A DNA stretch of 64,000 nucleotides from Nematopogon swammerdamellus (GCA_946902875.1 OX336355.1:14355347-14419346); one strand, 5' to 3'; shown: positions 20,533 through 31,092, counted from the stretch's first letter. Numbers and translations: made by a program. Notes: generated by a model not told the origin, from the letters alone.

Positions 20533-21979
20533 TTAATTATTGTAGGGTAGAGGGCTGAGCTTGGATACAGGTCGCTGCACGAAGCCCTGCGCAGTACGTA
20601 GGGTAACAACACGCACAACCTGGTCCGTTCCAGGGTGTAGAGACTCGACGCGACCGAGACGCCAGTGAAGCGGCGGAGTTCTATCAGAATGAATAAGCAC
20701 GAGGTGCCCGACCTGGAGGTTCGGTGGCTGTGCGAGCCACTTTGATCTCTGTTGCAGCGTGTGCAGGAATTCATGCCTCCATCGACTCCAGAAGTGTTGG
20801 GATACCTGTTGCACGTGCTGCCACCGAGAACGACGGTTAGAGGAAACGTCCGTGATATCGGTTTCAGGTACCGCCATAAGACTCGAGCCGATCAGAAAAT
20901 GAGCCGGAGTAAGAACCTCAAGTTCATTAGGGTCTGATGACAGAGCGCACAGAGGCCGAGAATTTAACATCGCCTCAATTTTAGTAAAAATAGTTGTGAG
21001 CTCTTCAAACGTTAGAGAACTGTCACTGTCTCCGATAGTCTTTTTTAGATGCGTTTTAGCTGACTTGATGCCTGCTTCCCAAAGGCCGCCGAAGTTCGGA
21101 GCATAAGGTGGGTGAAAACGCCATTCGATCTGACGTGATGCAGCGTGCCCACTTAGTTCGTCTTGAGTATTTTTTACTTAAAAAATTGTTAGACTTCGAC
21201 AGAAAGAGCGCTTGTCAGTTCACGAAGATCGCTGGATTTTTCTAATTCATTCAAGGGCCACTCAAAGGGCGGCAAGGATAACCAAAGCGAACCAGTGAAC
21301 CAAATGTCGTGGCTCAAAAGTTGAGCGGAAAATGTTCCACGTGAGCAGACGTCCGCCGCATTATTTGTACTAGACACGTGATGCCATGTGATGACATGTG
21401 TCACTTTGTTTGCGATAAAAGTTTTCACTTTGAATGGAGGCGTCTCTAGCCACCACAGCACAATAGCGGAATCAATAAATGCAAAAGTTTGAAAGATTTC
21501 CTTAGGTTTACTCAAGAAGCAATGAACGTATGTCGTCAGTAGTTTTGTCAGCAATACAGCGTCCATAAATGCAATCTCAGAATAGTTTTTGTATTTAGCA
21601 GTGCCACTTTTTATTTTGGCAACAACAGTGTTGATTTTGTGTTACCCTCCTCGTCAATGACTATATAAGATATGCAACCGTGGAAAGGCCTTGAGTGGAA
21701 GCATCGCAACACCTGACCAGTTGGCATTGAGCAACATTAGGTGTCATGGCGTAGCGAGGACATTTCACTCGAGACAACAGGGGGAGTTCAGAAATGAGCT
21801 TATACCACTCCTGTTTAGGTCCGTGGGCAAAGTTATGTCCCAATCGAGCCCTAACTTCCACAGCGTTTGCATAAAATATTTAGAGAAGAATATACATGGA
21901 GCCACGAGACCCAAATGGTGGTACAAGCGGGCTGTTTGACTGGAAAACGGATCTCTTCGTGAAAATTGTATCGACATTG
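20533..21979 (-). pseudogene. BEL pol downstream part: RNase H and deleted integrase (copy 1)
   Basis: In coding order: an out-of-frame piece after the reverse transcriptase (about 21979-21765, 'ARLYHHLGLVAPCIFFSKYF'), a return to the first frame ('WYKLISELPLLSRVKCPRY', about 21807-21751), another frame change, an RNase H-like block (21566-21189), then the last part of the integrase core ('FHPPYAPNFGGLWEAGIKS', about 21124-21068) and the BEL integrase C-terminal domain (20970-20533). The segment expected to hold the zinc-binding domain and the first catalytic aspartates is missing between about 21189 and 21150. Every break is shared with copy 2. Confidence 0.8.
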
Positions 21980-24960
21980 TTTATGTTGAAAGAAAAGCAA
22001 TCTTCAGAAGATATCCACTGCAATCCGAGTATTTTAATTGAGAGACTTGTCTCATCGTGAAAAGACACCAAAGATTCGTGGTGATCCAATGGAATCTCAG
22101 CGAGAAACTCCGGAGCATTACTCATCCATTTTCGCAATTCCACACCTGCAGTGGCAAGTACATCGTTGGCATCGTTGCGCACCTGCATGGCCTCGTCGAC
22201 AATGCTCGTAGACCACAACAAGTCATCCACGTACATGCCGTGCACTAGGATGTAAGCGATATGAGAATAACTCTCCGAAACATCCGCCGCCAGTTGATGA
22301 AAAGTGCGTATCGCCAGATAGGGCGACGACGCTAACCCGTAGGTTATAGTTTTCAATTCATATTCTTTAATAGGTTCTTCAGGTGAATTACGCCACAGGA
22401 TATGCTGGTAACCGCGCTCCTCAGGACGGATGAGAATCTGCCGATACATTTTAGAAATGTCGGCAGAGAAAGCGACGGCATGCAGACGGAACCGTAGTAG
22501 CACCTCGACAATGTCACACTGAAGTTTAGGACCTGTGTATAGAACGTCATTTAGTGAAATATCTGTTCTGGTTTTAGCAGAAGCGTCGAAAACGACGCGG
22601 TGCTTAGTTGTAGAGCTCGACATTTTCACTACACAGTGATGAGGAATGACGTAGCGCGTAGTTTCTGTGACGCCAGTTTTACACTCCTCCATGTGACCCA
22701 GACTCTCGTATGATTGCATGAAGTTGCGGTAGGCATCGTATAAGTCTGCGTCTCGCAAGAGGCGCTTTTCAATATTATGAAATCGTTTCACCGCGTGAGT
22801 ATGAGACTCACCAAGCTCAGTACTAGTAGGCTTCCACAGCAGAGGTACAACATATCGGCCAGATGTGTCACGATGATGAAGTTTCTTGTAGGTATCCTCG
22901 CAGTACTTGTCTTCTGAGCTCGGCAGAATGTCGTCAGGAACATTTTCTACTTCACAAAATTGTTTTATTAAATTATCAGTCCTCATGATATCAGTTATGG
23001 CCAAAAGACAAGTAGTTTCAGGAACTGAATTTAAAAAACATTTTCCGAGTATTACGTAACCGAAAATACTTTCAAATGCGGACGGCAACTTGGAATCGCT
23101 CGGGCGGTAAACATTTCCCTTCATAATATCAGCGTACACATCACCACCGAGAAGCATTTCAATCGGTGAAGTTTTATCAAATGTCGGATCAGCAAGAGAG
23201 AGATGTTTAAATTCATCACGCAAGCACGCAGGGATGCTCACGGAAGGCATGTCGTTAGTGATGCGCGGCAGTATGACCGCGTCCGTTGTCAACAAGGGAC
23301 CTGAAGAAGTACAGGGTTTGAACGTACAAGAGAGCACGCCTAGGTCGCGCACGGAGCTCGCGGCGAGCCCAGTCAGAGCGATGCCGGACGTGCGCTGAGG
23401 CAGGTGTAGCCGCTGCGCGCACGCCGACGTTATGAAGGAGCCTTGCGCGCCACTGTCGATCAGTGCGCGCACGGTCTGATAGTTGTTGTACCGATCACGG
23501 ACGTGCATCAGCACAGTACCTAGCATTACAGTGTAATGCGCTGCAGCCACGGGGGCTGAAGACGAGTAGCAAGCAGTTAGACTTGGACCAGCCTCGTTTT
23601 CAACCTGTGACGTAACATCGGCACCACTGACTCCAGAGGTATGGAGCAGAGTGTGGTGTCGTTGCGAGCACATAGAACAGCTGTTGTTCGAAGAGCACTG
23701 AATGCCGTCGTGAGATCGCAAACAGTTTTGGCAAAGTTTGAGCTCTTTGGCCTTTTCTTTGCGCTGGATCGGCGTAAGAGCCGAAAAATGGAAGCACCTA
23801 TAAATAGAATGGCTCATTTTACAGCAGGGGCACGAGAATTTCTTCTCATCAGTAACTTTATCATTAGAGCTGACTAATGCAGAAGTAAAGCCTGATTTTG
23901 CCTTATTAGTGTAGGATTTGTTGGTCGTCATCTTCTCTTCAGTTTTGTTCGTTTTCGTAGCACCAGACTGGACTACAGAAGAACTAGGTTTAGTAATAAC
24001 CTGTGACATTTCCAAAACATGCACTTGGCTTTGGACAAAGGTCATCAATTCGTCAAAAGTTGGTATTTTGTTACGATCGCACCGTTGTTCAAATTGTTTT
24101 CTCGTTTGTGGGTCTAGTGAGCGTTGTGCTATGTAAAATAAAATAAACTCACTGCATTCAGGAATTTGCAACGCTCGAAGAGCACTGACACTCTCACGAA
24201 ACGCTTGCAGAAAAGATTCTAAATTAGCAGCTGACTCTTTAGAGAGCGCTTGAAACTGGAACATTCTTTCGAGGTAGCTGGTGGCGAGAGCTCGCTTATT
24301 CTCATATTTTGATTTTAAAGAATCCCAAATCACAGAATAGTTTTGACTAGTGACTGGTAAGCTGCGCACGAGACTCAGCGCTGGACCGCTAGTTGCCGAC
24401 AGTAAATAATAGAATTTTTCAATGTCAGTGATCGCTGGATTGTCGTGTATTAGATTAGAGAAGATGTCATAAAATGTACACCAATTATGCAGGTTGCCGT
24501 CGAACACATACAGGTTCATTTTTGGCAGGCGAGGGCGGACCAGTTTACCCTTGCTTTCGTTAGCGTCAGACGTGTCCTCCGCGGTCGCTCCAGAACCCGC
24601 ATTATTTTGCCTCTGTTTCAGCTGATCACTAATTGACATGATGTTGTAATAAAGTGTGTCGAAATTTTCTATATCTAAGCTTGAGCACTTGAAATCAGGT
24701 TTTAGATGAAGATTCCACTTCGCAAGTTCCCGCACTGCGTTTTGGTACGTAGTCCGCGTGTCGTTCAGATCGCGTATCCGAGAATTAAATTCAAATTCAC
24801 GAGATGAGTCTGTCAGGACGACCTGCGACAGATCGTACAGAACCTGGAGCCTGCGGAAGCATGATTCCTTTACAGAGTTCTCAAGAGCTATATTCCTTTT
24901 TAACTCCGCCGCTACCACACCTGTCGGCCGCTCGGCGGCGGCAGGATCAGTTGGCATCAT
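21880..24960 (-). CDS. BEL gag-protease-reverse transcriptase ORF, truncated (copy 1)
   Basis: A 1026-codon open frame from ATG. Residues about 1-120 form a charged helical N-terminus. About 150-300 are the BEL Gag domain (DUF1759-like, 'FDGNLHNWCTFYDIFSNL'). About 377-440 hold cysteine-histidine knuckles ('CPCC', 'CQNCLRSHDGIQC'). The aspartic protease motif 'LIDSGAQGSF' is at 500-509. The reverse transcriptase spans about 770-960 with 'FSADISKMYRQI' (831-842) and 'YVDD' (910-913). Full BEL polyproteins are much longer; this frame ends just after the reverse transcriptase because of a frameshift. Antisense frames inside are shadows. Confidence 0.85.
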   Translation of the reverse strand: MMPTDPAAAERPTGVVAAELKRNIALENSVKESCFRRLQVLYDLSQVVLTDSSREFEFNSRIRDLNDTRTTYQNAVRELAKWNLHLKPDFKCSSLDIENFDTLYYNIMSISDQLKQRQNNAGSGATAEDTSDANESKGKLVRPRLPKMNLYVFDGNLHNWCTFYDIFSNLIHDNPAITDIEKFYYLLSATSGPALSLVRSLPVTSQNYSVIWDSLKSKYENKRALATSYLERMFQFQALSKESAANLESFLQAFRESVSALRALQIPECSEFILFYIAQRSLDPQTRKQFEQRCDRNKIPTFDELMTFVQSQVHVLEMSQVITKPSSSVVQSGATKTNKTEEKMTTNKSYTNKAKSGFTSALVSSNDKVTDEKKFSCPCCKMSHSIYRCFHFSALTPIQRKEKAKELKLCQNCLRSHDGIQCSSNNSCSMCSQRHHTLLHTSGVSGADVTSQVENEAGPSLTACYSSSAPVAAAHYTVMLGTVLMHVRDRYNNYQTVRALIDSGAQGSFITSACAQRLHLPQRTSGIALTGLAASSVRDLGVLSCTFKPCTSSGPLLTTDAVILPRITNDMPSVSIPACLRDEFKHLSLADPTFDKTSPIEMLLGGDVYADIMKGNVYRPSDSKLPSAFESIFGYVILGKCFLNSVPETTCLLAITDIMRTDNLIKQFCEVENVPDDILPSSEDKYCEDTYKKLHHRDTSGRYVVPLLWKPTSTELGESHTHAVKRFHNIEKRLLRDADLYDAYRNFMQSYESLGHMEECKTGVTETTRYVIPHHCVVKMSSSTTKHRVVFDASAKTRTDISLNDVLYTGPKLQCDIVEVLLRFRLHAVAFSADISKMYRQILIRPEERGYQHILWRNSPEEPIKEYELKTITYGLASSPYLAIRTFHQLAADVSESYSHIAYILVHGMYVDDLLWSTSIVDEAMQVRNDANDVLATAGVELRKWMSNAPEFLAEIPLDHHESLVSFHDETSLSIKILGLQWISSEDCFSFNINNVDTIFTKRSVFQSNSPLVPPFGSRGSMYILL

Positions 24961-25330
24961 GAAGAAAGTTATGCGATACCGGGTATTGAGTCCTAAATAC
25001 CAACTACATACCGCACACCAACTTCATAGAGCGACAATAGAAATAAGAAATACTGCATCAGATATATATTCAACACAAAAACATGAAGGCAAACAATGTA
25101 TCAAATTCCAGATTTCAAACTGTAAATAATATTTATATAGCACTAAACCCTAGAAAAATGTATATAATTTATAAATAAAATATTAGTTGTGTACAACGGT
25201 GAAATTTACGAATTAATGGGGTCCTTTGAGATTATGTGAAAAACTTACATATACTGTGGAAAGTTCAGCATCCGAGCATTATTTTTTAGAAATACATAGG
25301 TAATTATTCCGTGAGAAGTGACCAAAATTA

Positions 25331-25650
25331 TGTCGAGTAGTAAGTAGTGGACTGTATTATTGACTGGTATGTACTTTTGATCCATGGTCGTTGATTTTAC
25401 CAGGCGCCCGGTGCTGCTTTCTTTAGTTCTCTATGTACTCCACAGTTGTAAATCACATTGTTTTTTTATTTTAGTATTAGTATTAGGTTTTTATATGGTT
25501 TTTATTAATTATTTAGATTTTCTTTTGAATATTTTTATAGAAGATTACACGACCATCTTGTTATTTTTTGACAAGACAAGCTGTCCGACCAGCTGTCAGA
25601 ATTTTATTTGAATGTTAGTTTTTTAAAATAATGGCATTCCGGCGCCAACA
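25331..25650 (-). repeat. Shared BEL LTR between the two copies
   Basis: A single 320-bp LTR that is the 5' LTR of copy 1 (leader continues at 25330) and the 3' LTR of copy 2 (polypurine tract adjoins at about 25651-25662). This gives LTR-internal-LTR-internal. Confidence 0.9.
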
Positions 25651-25830
25651 TAACTCCCCCGCGAAATCCAGCATGGATTTCCAAAGTTTCCACTGTACAG
25701 TAAAATAGAGTAAATTATATTATTCATAATAATAAATAAAATAAAGACTTAGTAACTTCACTAAAATGAAAAATAAATTCAGTAAGTAAGTAAGACTACA
25801 GATTAGTTAAATAAGTAATCATAAACAAAA

Positions 25831-27277
25831 TTAATTATTGTAGGGTAGAGGGCTGAGCTTGGATACAGGTCGCTGCACGAAGCCCTGCGCAGTACGTAGG
25901 GTAACAACACGTACAACCTGGTCCGCTCCAGGGTGTAGAGACTCGACGCGACCGAGACGCCAGTGAAGCGGCGGAGTTCTATCAGAATGAATAAGCACGA
26001 GGTGCCCGACCTGGAGGTTCGGTGGCTGTGCGAGCCACTTTGATCTCTGTTGCAGCGTGTGCAGGAATTCATGCCTCCATCGACTCCAGAAGTGTTGGGA
26101 TACCTGTTGCACGTGCTGCCACCGAGAACGACGGTTAGAGGAAACGTCCGTGATATCGGTTTCAGGTACCGCCATAAGACTCGAGCCGATCAGAAAATGA
26201 GCCGGAGTAAGAACCTCAAGTTCATTAGGGTCTGATGACAGAGCGCACAGAGGCCGAGAATTTAACATCGCCTCAATTTTAGTAAAAATAGTTGTGAGCT
26301 CTTCAAACGTTAGAGAACTGTCACTGTCTCCGATAGTCTTTTTTAGATGCGTTTTAGCTGACTTGATGCCTGCTTCCCAAAGGCCGCCGAAGTTCGGAGC
26401 ATAAGGTGGGTGAAAACGCCATTCGATCTGACGTGATGCAGCGTGCCCACTTAGTTCGTCTTGAGTATTTTTTACTTAAAAAATTGTTAGACTTCGACAG
26501 AAAGAGAGCGTGTCAGTTCACGAAGATCGCTGGATTTTTCTAATTCATTCAAGGGCCACTCAAAGGGCGGCAAGGATAACCAAAGCGAACCAGTGAACCA
26601 AATGTCGTGGCTCAAAAGTTGAGCGGAAAAGGTTCCACGTGAGCAGACGTCCGCCGCATTATTTGTACTAGACACGTGATGCCATGTGATGACATGTGTC
26701 ACTTTGTTTGCGATAAAAGTTTTCACTTTGAATGGAGGCGTCTCTAGCCACCACAGCACAATAGCGGAATCAATAAATGCAAAAGTTTGAAAGATTTCCT
26801 TAGGTTTACTCAAGAAGCAATGAACGTATGTCGTCAGTAGTTTTGTCAGCAATACAGCGTCCATAAATGCAATCTCAGAATAGTTTTTGTATTTAGCAGT
26901 GCCACTTTTTATTTTGGCAACAACAGTGTTGATTTTGTGTTACCCTCCTCGTCAATGACTATATAAGATATGCAACCGTGGAAAGGCCTTGAGTGGAAGC
27001 ATCGCAACACCTGACCAGTTGGCATTGAGCAACATTAGGTGTCATGGCGTAGCGAGGACATTTCACTCGAGACAACAGGGGGAGTTCAGAAATGAGCTTA
27101 TACCACTCCTGTTTAGGTCCGTGGGCAAAGTTATGTCCCAATCGAGCCCTAACTTCCACAGCGTTTGCATAAAATATTTAGAGAAGAATATACATGGAGC
27201 CACGAGACCCAAATGGTGGTACAAGCGGGCTGTTTGACTGGAAAACGGATCTCTTCGTGAAAATTGTATCGACATTG
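25831..27277 (-). pseudogene. BEL pol downstream part (copy 2)
   Basis: Same frameshifts and integrase deletion as in copy 1. The C-terminal integrase frame (25831-26268) differs from copy 1 at one residue (T/A in 'LHPGxDQ'); the RNase H-like block (26487-26864) differs only near its end. Confidence 0.8.
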
Positions 27278-30258
27278 TTTATGTTGAAAGAAAAGCAATC
27301 TTCAGAAGATATCCACTGCAATCCGAGTATTTTAATTGAGAGACTTGTCTCATCGTGAAAAGACACCAAAGATTCGTGGTGATCCAATGGAATCTCAGCG
27401 AGAAACTCCGGAGCATTACTCATCCATTTTCGCAATTCCAAACCTGCAGTGGCAAGTACATCGTTGGCATCGTTGCGCACCTGCATGGCCTCGTCGACAG
27501 TGCTCGTAGACCACAACAAGTCATCCACGTACATGCCGTGCACTAGGATGTAAGCGATATGAGAATAACTCTCCGAAACATCCGCCGCCAGTTGATGTAA
27601 AGTGCGTATCGCCAGATAGGGCGACGACGCTAACCCGTAGGTTATAGTTTTCAATTCATATTCTTTAATAGGTTCTTCAGGTGAATTACGCCACAGGATA
27701 TGCTGGTAACCGCGCTCCTCAGGACGGATGAGAATCTGCCGATACATTTTAGAAATGTCGGCAGAGAAAGCGACGGCATGCAGACGGAACCGTAGTAGCA
27801 CCTCGACAATGTCACACTGAAGTTTAGGACCTGTGTATAGAACGTCATTTAGTGAAATATCTGTTCTGGTTTTAGCAGAAGCGTCGAAAACGACGCGGTG
27901 CTTAGTTGTAGAGCTCGACATTTTCACTACACAGTGATGAGGAATGACGTAGCGCGTAGTTTCTGTGACGCCAGTTTTACACTCCTCCATGTGACCCAGA
28001 CTCTCGTATGATTGCATGAAGTTGCGGTAGGCATCGTATAAGTCTGCGTCTCGCAAGAGGCGCTTTTCAATATTATGAAATCGTTTCACCGCGTGAGTAT
28101 GAGACTCACCAAGCTCAGTACTAGTAGGCTTCCACAGCAGAGGTACAACATATCGGCCAGATGTGTCACGATGATGAAGTTTCTTGTAGGTATCCTCGCA
28201 GTACTTGTCTTCTGAGCTCGGCAGAATGTCGTCAGGAACATTTTCTACTTCACAAAATTGTTTTATTAAATTATCAGTCCTCATGATATCAGTTATGGCC
28301 AAAAGACAAGTAGTTTCAGGAACTGAATTTAAAAAACATTTTCCGAGTATTACGTAACCGAAAATACTTTCAAATGCGGACGGCAACTTGGAATCGCTCG
28401 GGCGGTAAACATTTCCCTTCATAATATCAGCGTACACATCACCACCGAGAAGCATTTCAATCGGTGAAGTTTTATCAAATGTCGGATCAGCAAGAGAGAG
28501 ATGTTTAAATTCATCACGCAAGCACGCAGGGATGGTCACGGAAGGCATGTCGTTAGTGATGCGCGGCAGTATGACCGCGTCCGTTGTCAACAAGGGACCT
28601 GAAGAAGTACAGGGTTTGAACGTACAAGAGAGCACGCCTAGGTCGCGCACGGAGCTCGCGGCGAGCCCAGTCAAAGCGATGCCGGACGTGCGCTGAGGCA
28701 GGTGTAGCCGCTGCGCGCACGCCGACGTTATGAAGGAGCCTTGCGCGCCACTGTCGATCAGTGCGCGCACGGTCTGATAGTTGTTGTACCGATCACGGAC
28801 GTGCATCAGCACAGTACCTAGCATTACAGTGTAATGCGCTGCAGCCACGGGGGCTGAAGACGAGTAGCAAGCAGTTAGACTTGGACCAGCCTCGTTTTCA
28901 ACCTGTGACGTAACATCGGCACCACTGACTCCAGAGGTATGGAGCAGAGTGTGGTGTCGTTGCGAGCACATAGAACAGCTGTTGTTCGAAGAGCACTGAA
29001 TGCCGTCGTGAGATCGTAAACAGTTTTGGCAAAGTTTGAGCTCTTTGGCCTTTTCTTTGCGCTGGATCGGCGTAAGAGCCGAAAAATGGAAGCATCTATA
29101 AATAGAATGGCTCATTTTACAGCAGGGGCACGAGAATTTCTTCTCATCAGTAACTTTATCATTAGAGCTGACTAATGCAGAAGTAAAGCCTGATTTTGCC
29201 TTATTAGTGTAGGATTTGTTGGTCGTCATCTTCTCTTCAGTTTTGTTCGTTTTCGTAGCACCAGACTGGACTACAGAAGAACTAGGTTTAGTAATAACCT
29301 GTGACATTTCCAAAACATGCACTTGGCTTTGGACAAAGGTCATCAATTCGTCAAAAGTTGGGATTTTGTTACGATCGCACCGTTGTTCAAATTGTTTTCT
29401 CGTTTGTGGATCTAGCGAGCGTTGTGCTATGTAAAATAAAATGAACTCACTGCAGTCAGGAATTTGCAACGCTCGAAGAGCACTGACACTCTCACGAAAC
29501 GCTTGCAGAAAAGATTCTAGATTAGCAGCTGACTCTTTAGAGAGCGCTTGAAACTGGAACATTCTTTCGAGATAGCTGGTGGCGAGAGCTCGCTTATTCT
29601 CATATTTTGATTTTAAAGAATCCCATATCACAGAATAGTTTTGACTAGTGACTGGTAAGCTGCGCACGAGACTCAGCGCTGGACCGCTAGTTGCCGACAG
29701 TAAATAATAGAATTTTTCAATGTCAGTGATCGCTGGATTGTCGTGTATTAGATTAGAGAAGATGTCATAAAATGTACACCAATTATGCAGGTTGCCGTCG
29801 AACACATACAGGTTCATTTTTGGCAGGCGAGGGCGGACCAGTTTACCCTTGCTTTCGTTAGCGTCAGACGTGACCTCCGCGGTCGCTCCAGGACCCGCAT
29901 TATTTTGCCTCTGTTTCAGCTGATCACTAATTGACATGATGTTGTAATAAAGTGTGTCGAAATTTTCTATATCTAAGCTTGAGCACTTGAAATCAGGTTT
30001 TAGATGAAGATTCCACTTCGCAAGTTCCCGCACTGCGTTTTGGTACGTAGTCCGCGTGTCGTTCAGATCGCGTATCCGAGAATTAAATTCAAATTCACGA
30101 GATGAGTCTGTCAGGACGATCTGCGACAGATCGTACAGAACCTGGAGCCTGCGGAAGCATGATTCCTTTACAGAGTTCTCAAGAGCTATGTTCCTTTTTA
30201 ACTCCGCCGCTACCACACCTGCCGGCCGCTCGGCGGCGGCAGGATCAGTTGGCATCAT
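27178..30258 (-). CDS. BEL gag-protease-reverse transcriptase ORF, truncated (copy 2)
   Basis: A 1026-codon frame with the same domains and the same premature end as copy 1. Eight residue differences were counted: T/A 13, V/I 47, S/P 123, D/V 129, E/D 268, S/T 575, F/L 887 and one of I/T 920 plus V/L 940 (nine sites in all if both are counted). Protease, zinc knuckles and the YVDD box are unchanged. Most other nucleotide changes in the frame are synonymous. Confidence 0.85.
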   Translation of the reverse strand: MMPTDPAAAERPAGVVAAELKRNIALENSVKESCFRRLQVLYDLSQIVLTDSSREFEFNSRIRDLNDTRTTYQNAVRELAKWNLHLKPDFKCSSLDIENFDTLYYNIMSISDQLKQRQNNAGPGATAEVTSDANESKGKLVRPRLPKMNLYVFDGNLHNWCTFYDIFSNLIHDNPAITDIEKFYYLLSATSGPALSLVRSLPVTSQNYSVIWDSLKSKYENKRALATSYLERMFQFQALSKESAANLESFLQAFRESVSALRALQIPDCSEFILFYIAQRSLDPQTRKQFEQRCDRNKIPTFDELMTFVQSQVHVLEMSQVITKPSSSVVQSGATKTNKTEEKMTTNKSYTNKAKSGFTSALVSSNDKVTDEKKFSCPCCKMSHSIYRCFHFSALTPIQRKEKAKELKLCQNCLRSHDGIQCSSNNSCSMCSQRHHTLLHTSGVSGADVTSQVENEAGPSLTACYSSSAPVAAAHYTVMLGTVLMHVRDRYNNYQTVRALIDSGAQGSFITSACAQRLHLPQRTSGIALTGLAASSVRDLGVLSCTFKPCTSSGPLLTTDAVILPRITNDMPSVTIPACLRDEFKHLSLADPTFDKTSPIEMLLGGDVYADIMKGNVYRPSDSKLPSAFESIFGYVILGKCFLNSVPETTCLLAITDIMRTDNLIKQFCEVENVPDDILPSSEDKYCEDTYKKLHHRDTSGRYVVPLLWKPTSTELGESHTHAVKRFHNIEKRLLRDADLYDAYRNFMQSYESLGHMEECKTGVTETTRYVIPHHCVVKMSSSTTKHRVVFDASAKTRTDISLNDVLYTGPKLQCDIVEVLLRFRLHAVAFSADISKMYRQILIRPEERGYQHILWRNSPEEPIKEYELKTITYGLASSPYLAIRTLHQLAADVSESYSHIAYILVHGMYVDDLLWSTSTVDEAMQVRNDANDVLATAGLELRKWMSNAPEFLAEIPLDHHESLVSFHDETSLSIKILGLQWISSEDCFSFNINNVDTIFTKRSVFQSNSPLVPPFGSRGSMYILL

Positions 30259-30417
30259 GAAGAAAGTTATGCGATACCGGGTATTGAGTCCTAAATACCA
30301 ACTACATACCGCACACCAACTTCATGATGCCAACTGATCCTGCCGCCGCCGAGCGGCCGGCAGGTGTGGTAGCGGCGGAGTTAAAAAGGAACATAGCTCT
30401 TGAGAACTCTGTAAAGG
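30165..30417. repeat. Perfect 98-bp snap-back palindrome at the gag start
   Basis: Arms 30165-30262 and 30320-30417 are exact reverse complements separated by 57 bp. The right arm matches copy 2, not copy 1, at the discriminating sites ('gccggc', 'catagctc'), so it was copied from copy 2 itself. The switch point has the microhomology CTTCAT. Confidence 0.92.
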
Positions 30418-30461
30418 CTCCGGAACTCACACAATTCAAACAAATTCAATACAATACAATA

Positions 30462-31092
30462 CAGTTTCTTAGGTCCTTCTGAAGTCATTATCAAAGACTA
30501 ATACAAATTCAAACTTATATTTAACCCTTGCGAACTCACACATCTCTATCAACAACAGTGTTACGAGACGTCTGGTGCAAGTTATTAACCCCCGACGCAA
30601 AAAGAGGGGTGTCATAAGTTTAACGTGTGTGTGTATGTGTGAATGTGTCTAAGGGTGTATTTGTGTATGAGTGTGTCTGGCTGTGGCATCGTTGCTCCCA
30701 AACGGATGGACCGATTTGGATGCGGGTTTTTTTATTAGAAAGCTAGGTACCTACTTTAATCGGGATGGTTCTTTCTCAGCTATGTTTTTAATGAAGTAAT
30801 AAAAACACAATTATCTTAAAAAGTGGACAGATTTGCATGCGGTTTTTTATTTTAAAAAGCTTGAAATAAAAATCAAATTACAAATTGTAAAAACTCCCAA
30901 CCCCTAAAAAGTCAAAAATTATTTCCGTTTACTTAAAGAAGTCGGAGGATCGCTAGGTAAATAAACGGAAGTGAGAAAGTAGACTTTAAGTAAGTAAACG
31001 GAAATTATTTTTGACTTTTTAAGTGTCGGGGATTTTTAAATTTGTACGTGGTATCAATCAGTGGTTGTATGCAATGTACTAAAACAGCTGGT
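30462..31092 (+). repeat. 631-bp direct repeat, right copy
   Basis: Same sequence as 19403-20033, including its internal fold-back. It starts abruptly after an 'aatacaatacaata' filler and continues to the right into 'ttattcttttgaatg', which is absent after the left copy. Confidence 0.9.

Larger units (their letters stand above)
20033..25650 (-). mobile_element. BEL/Pao LTR retrotransposon, copy 1 (complete ends)
   Basis: Minus-strand element: 5' LTR 25331-25650, leader, gag-pol and 3' LTR 20033-20352. A PBS candidate TGGTCACTTCTCACGG reads on the minus strand from about 25325. The polypurine tract GCGGGGGAG lies just before the 3' LTR at about 20356-20364. The LTRs are 320 bp, begin TGTTGGCGCC and end CGACA on the element strand, and differ by about one base. 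The 5' LTR also serves as the 3' LTR of copy 2. The element is 5618 bp, but coding is broken by frameshifts and an integrase deletion. BEL/Pao elements move by reverse transcription; no env-like frame is seen. Confidence 0.9.
25331..30461 (-). mobile_element. BEL/Pao retrotransposon, copy 2 (5' truncated)
   Basis: Same content as copy 1 at a constant offset of 5298, with no indel up to about 30325 and about 27 substitutions by eye (near 0.5%). It lacks the 5' LTR and primer-binding leader: after the sequence upstream of gag (to 30319) it turns into an inverted copy of its own gag start (30320-30417), then 44 bp of filler, then the right 631-bp repeat. Confidence 0.85.

Noticed and set aside
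22057..25129. Plus-strand frames opposite the BEL gag-pol genes
   Set aside because: Antisense shadows of the strongly supported minus-strand coding sequence, repeated identically in the second copy.
24961..25330. 5' LTR of BEL copy 1 sought here
   Set aside because: This stretch has no repeat at the other end of the element; it is leader sequence. The LTR is 25331-25650.
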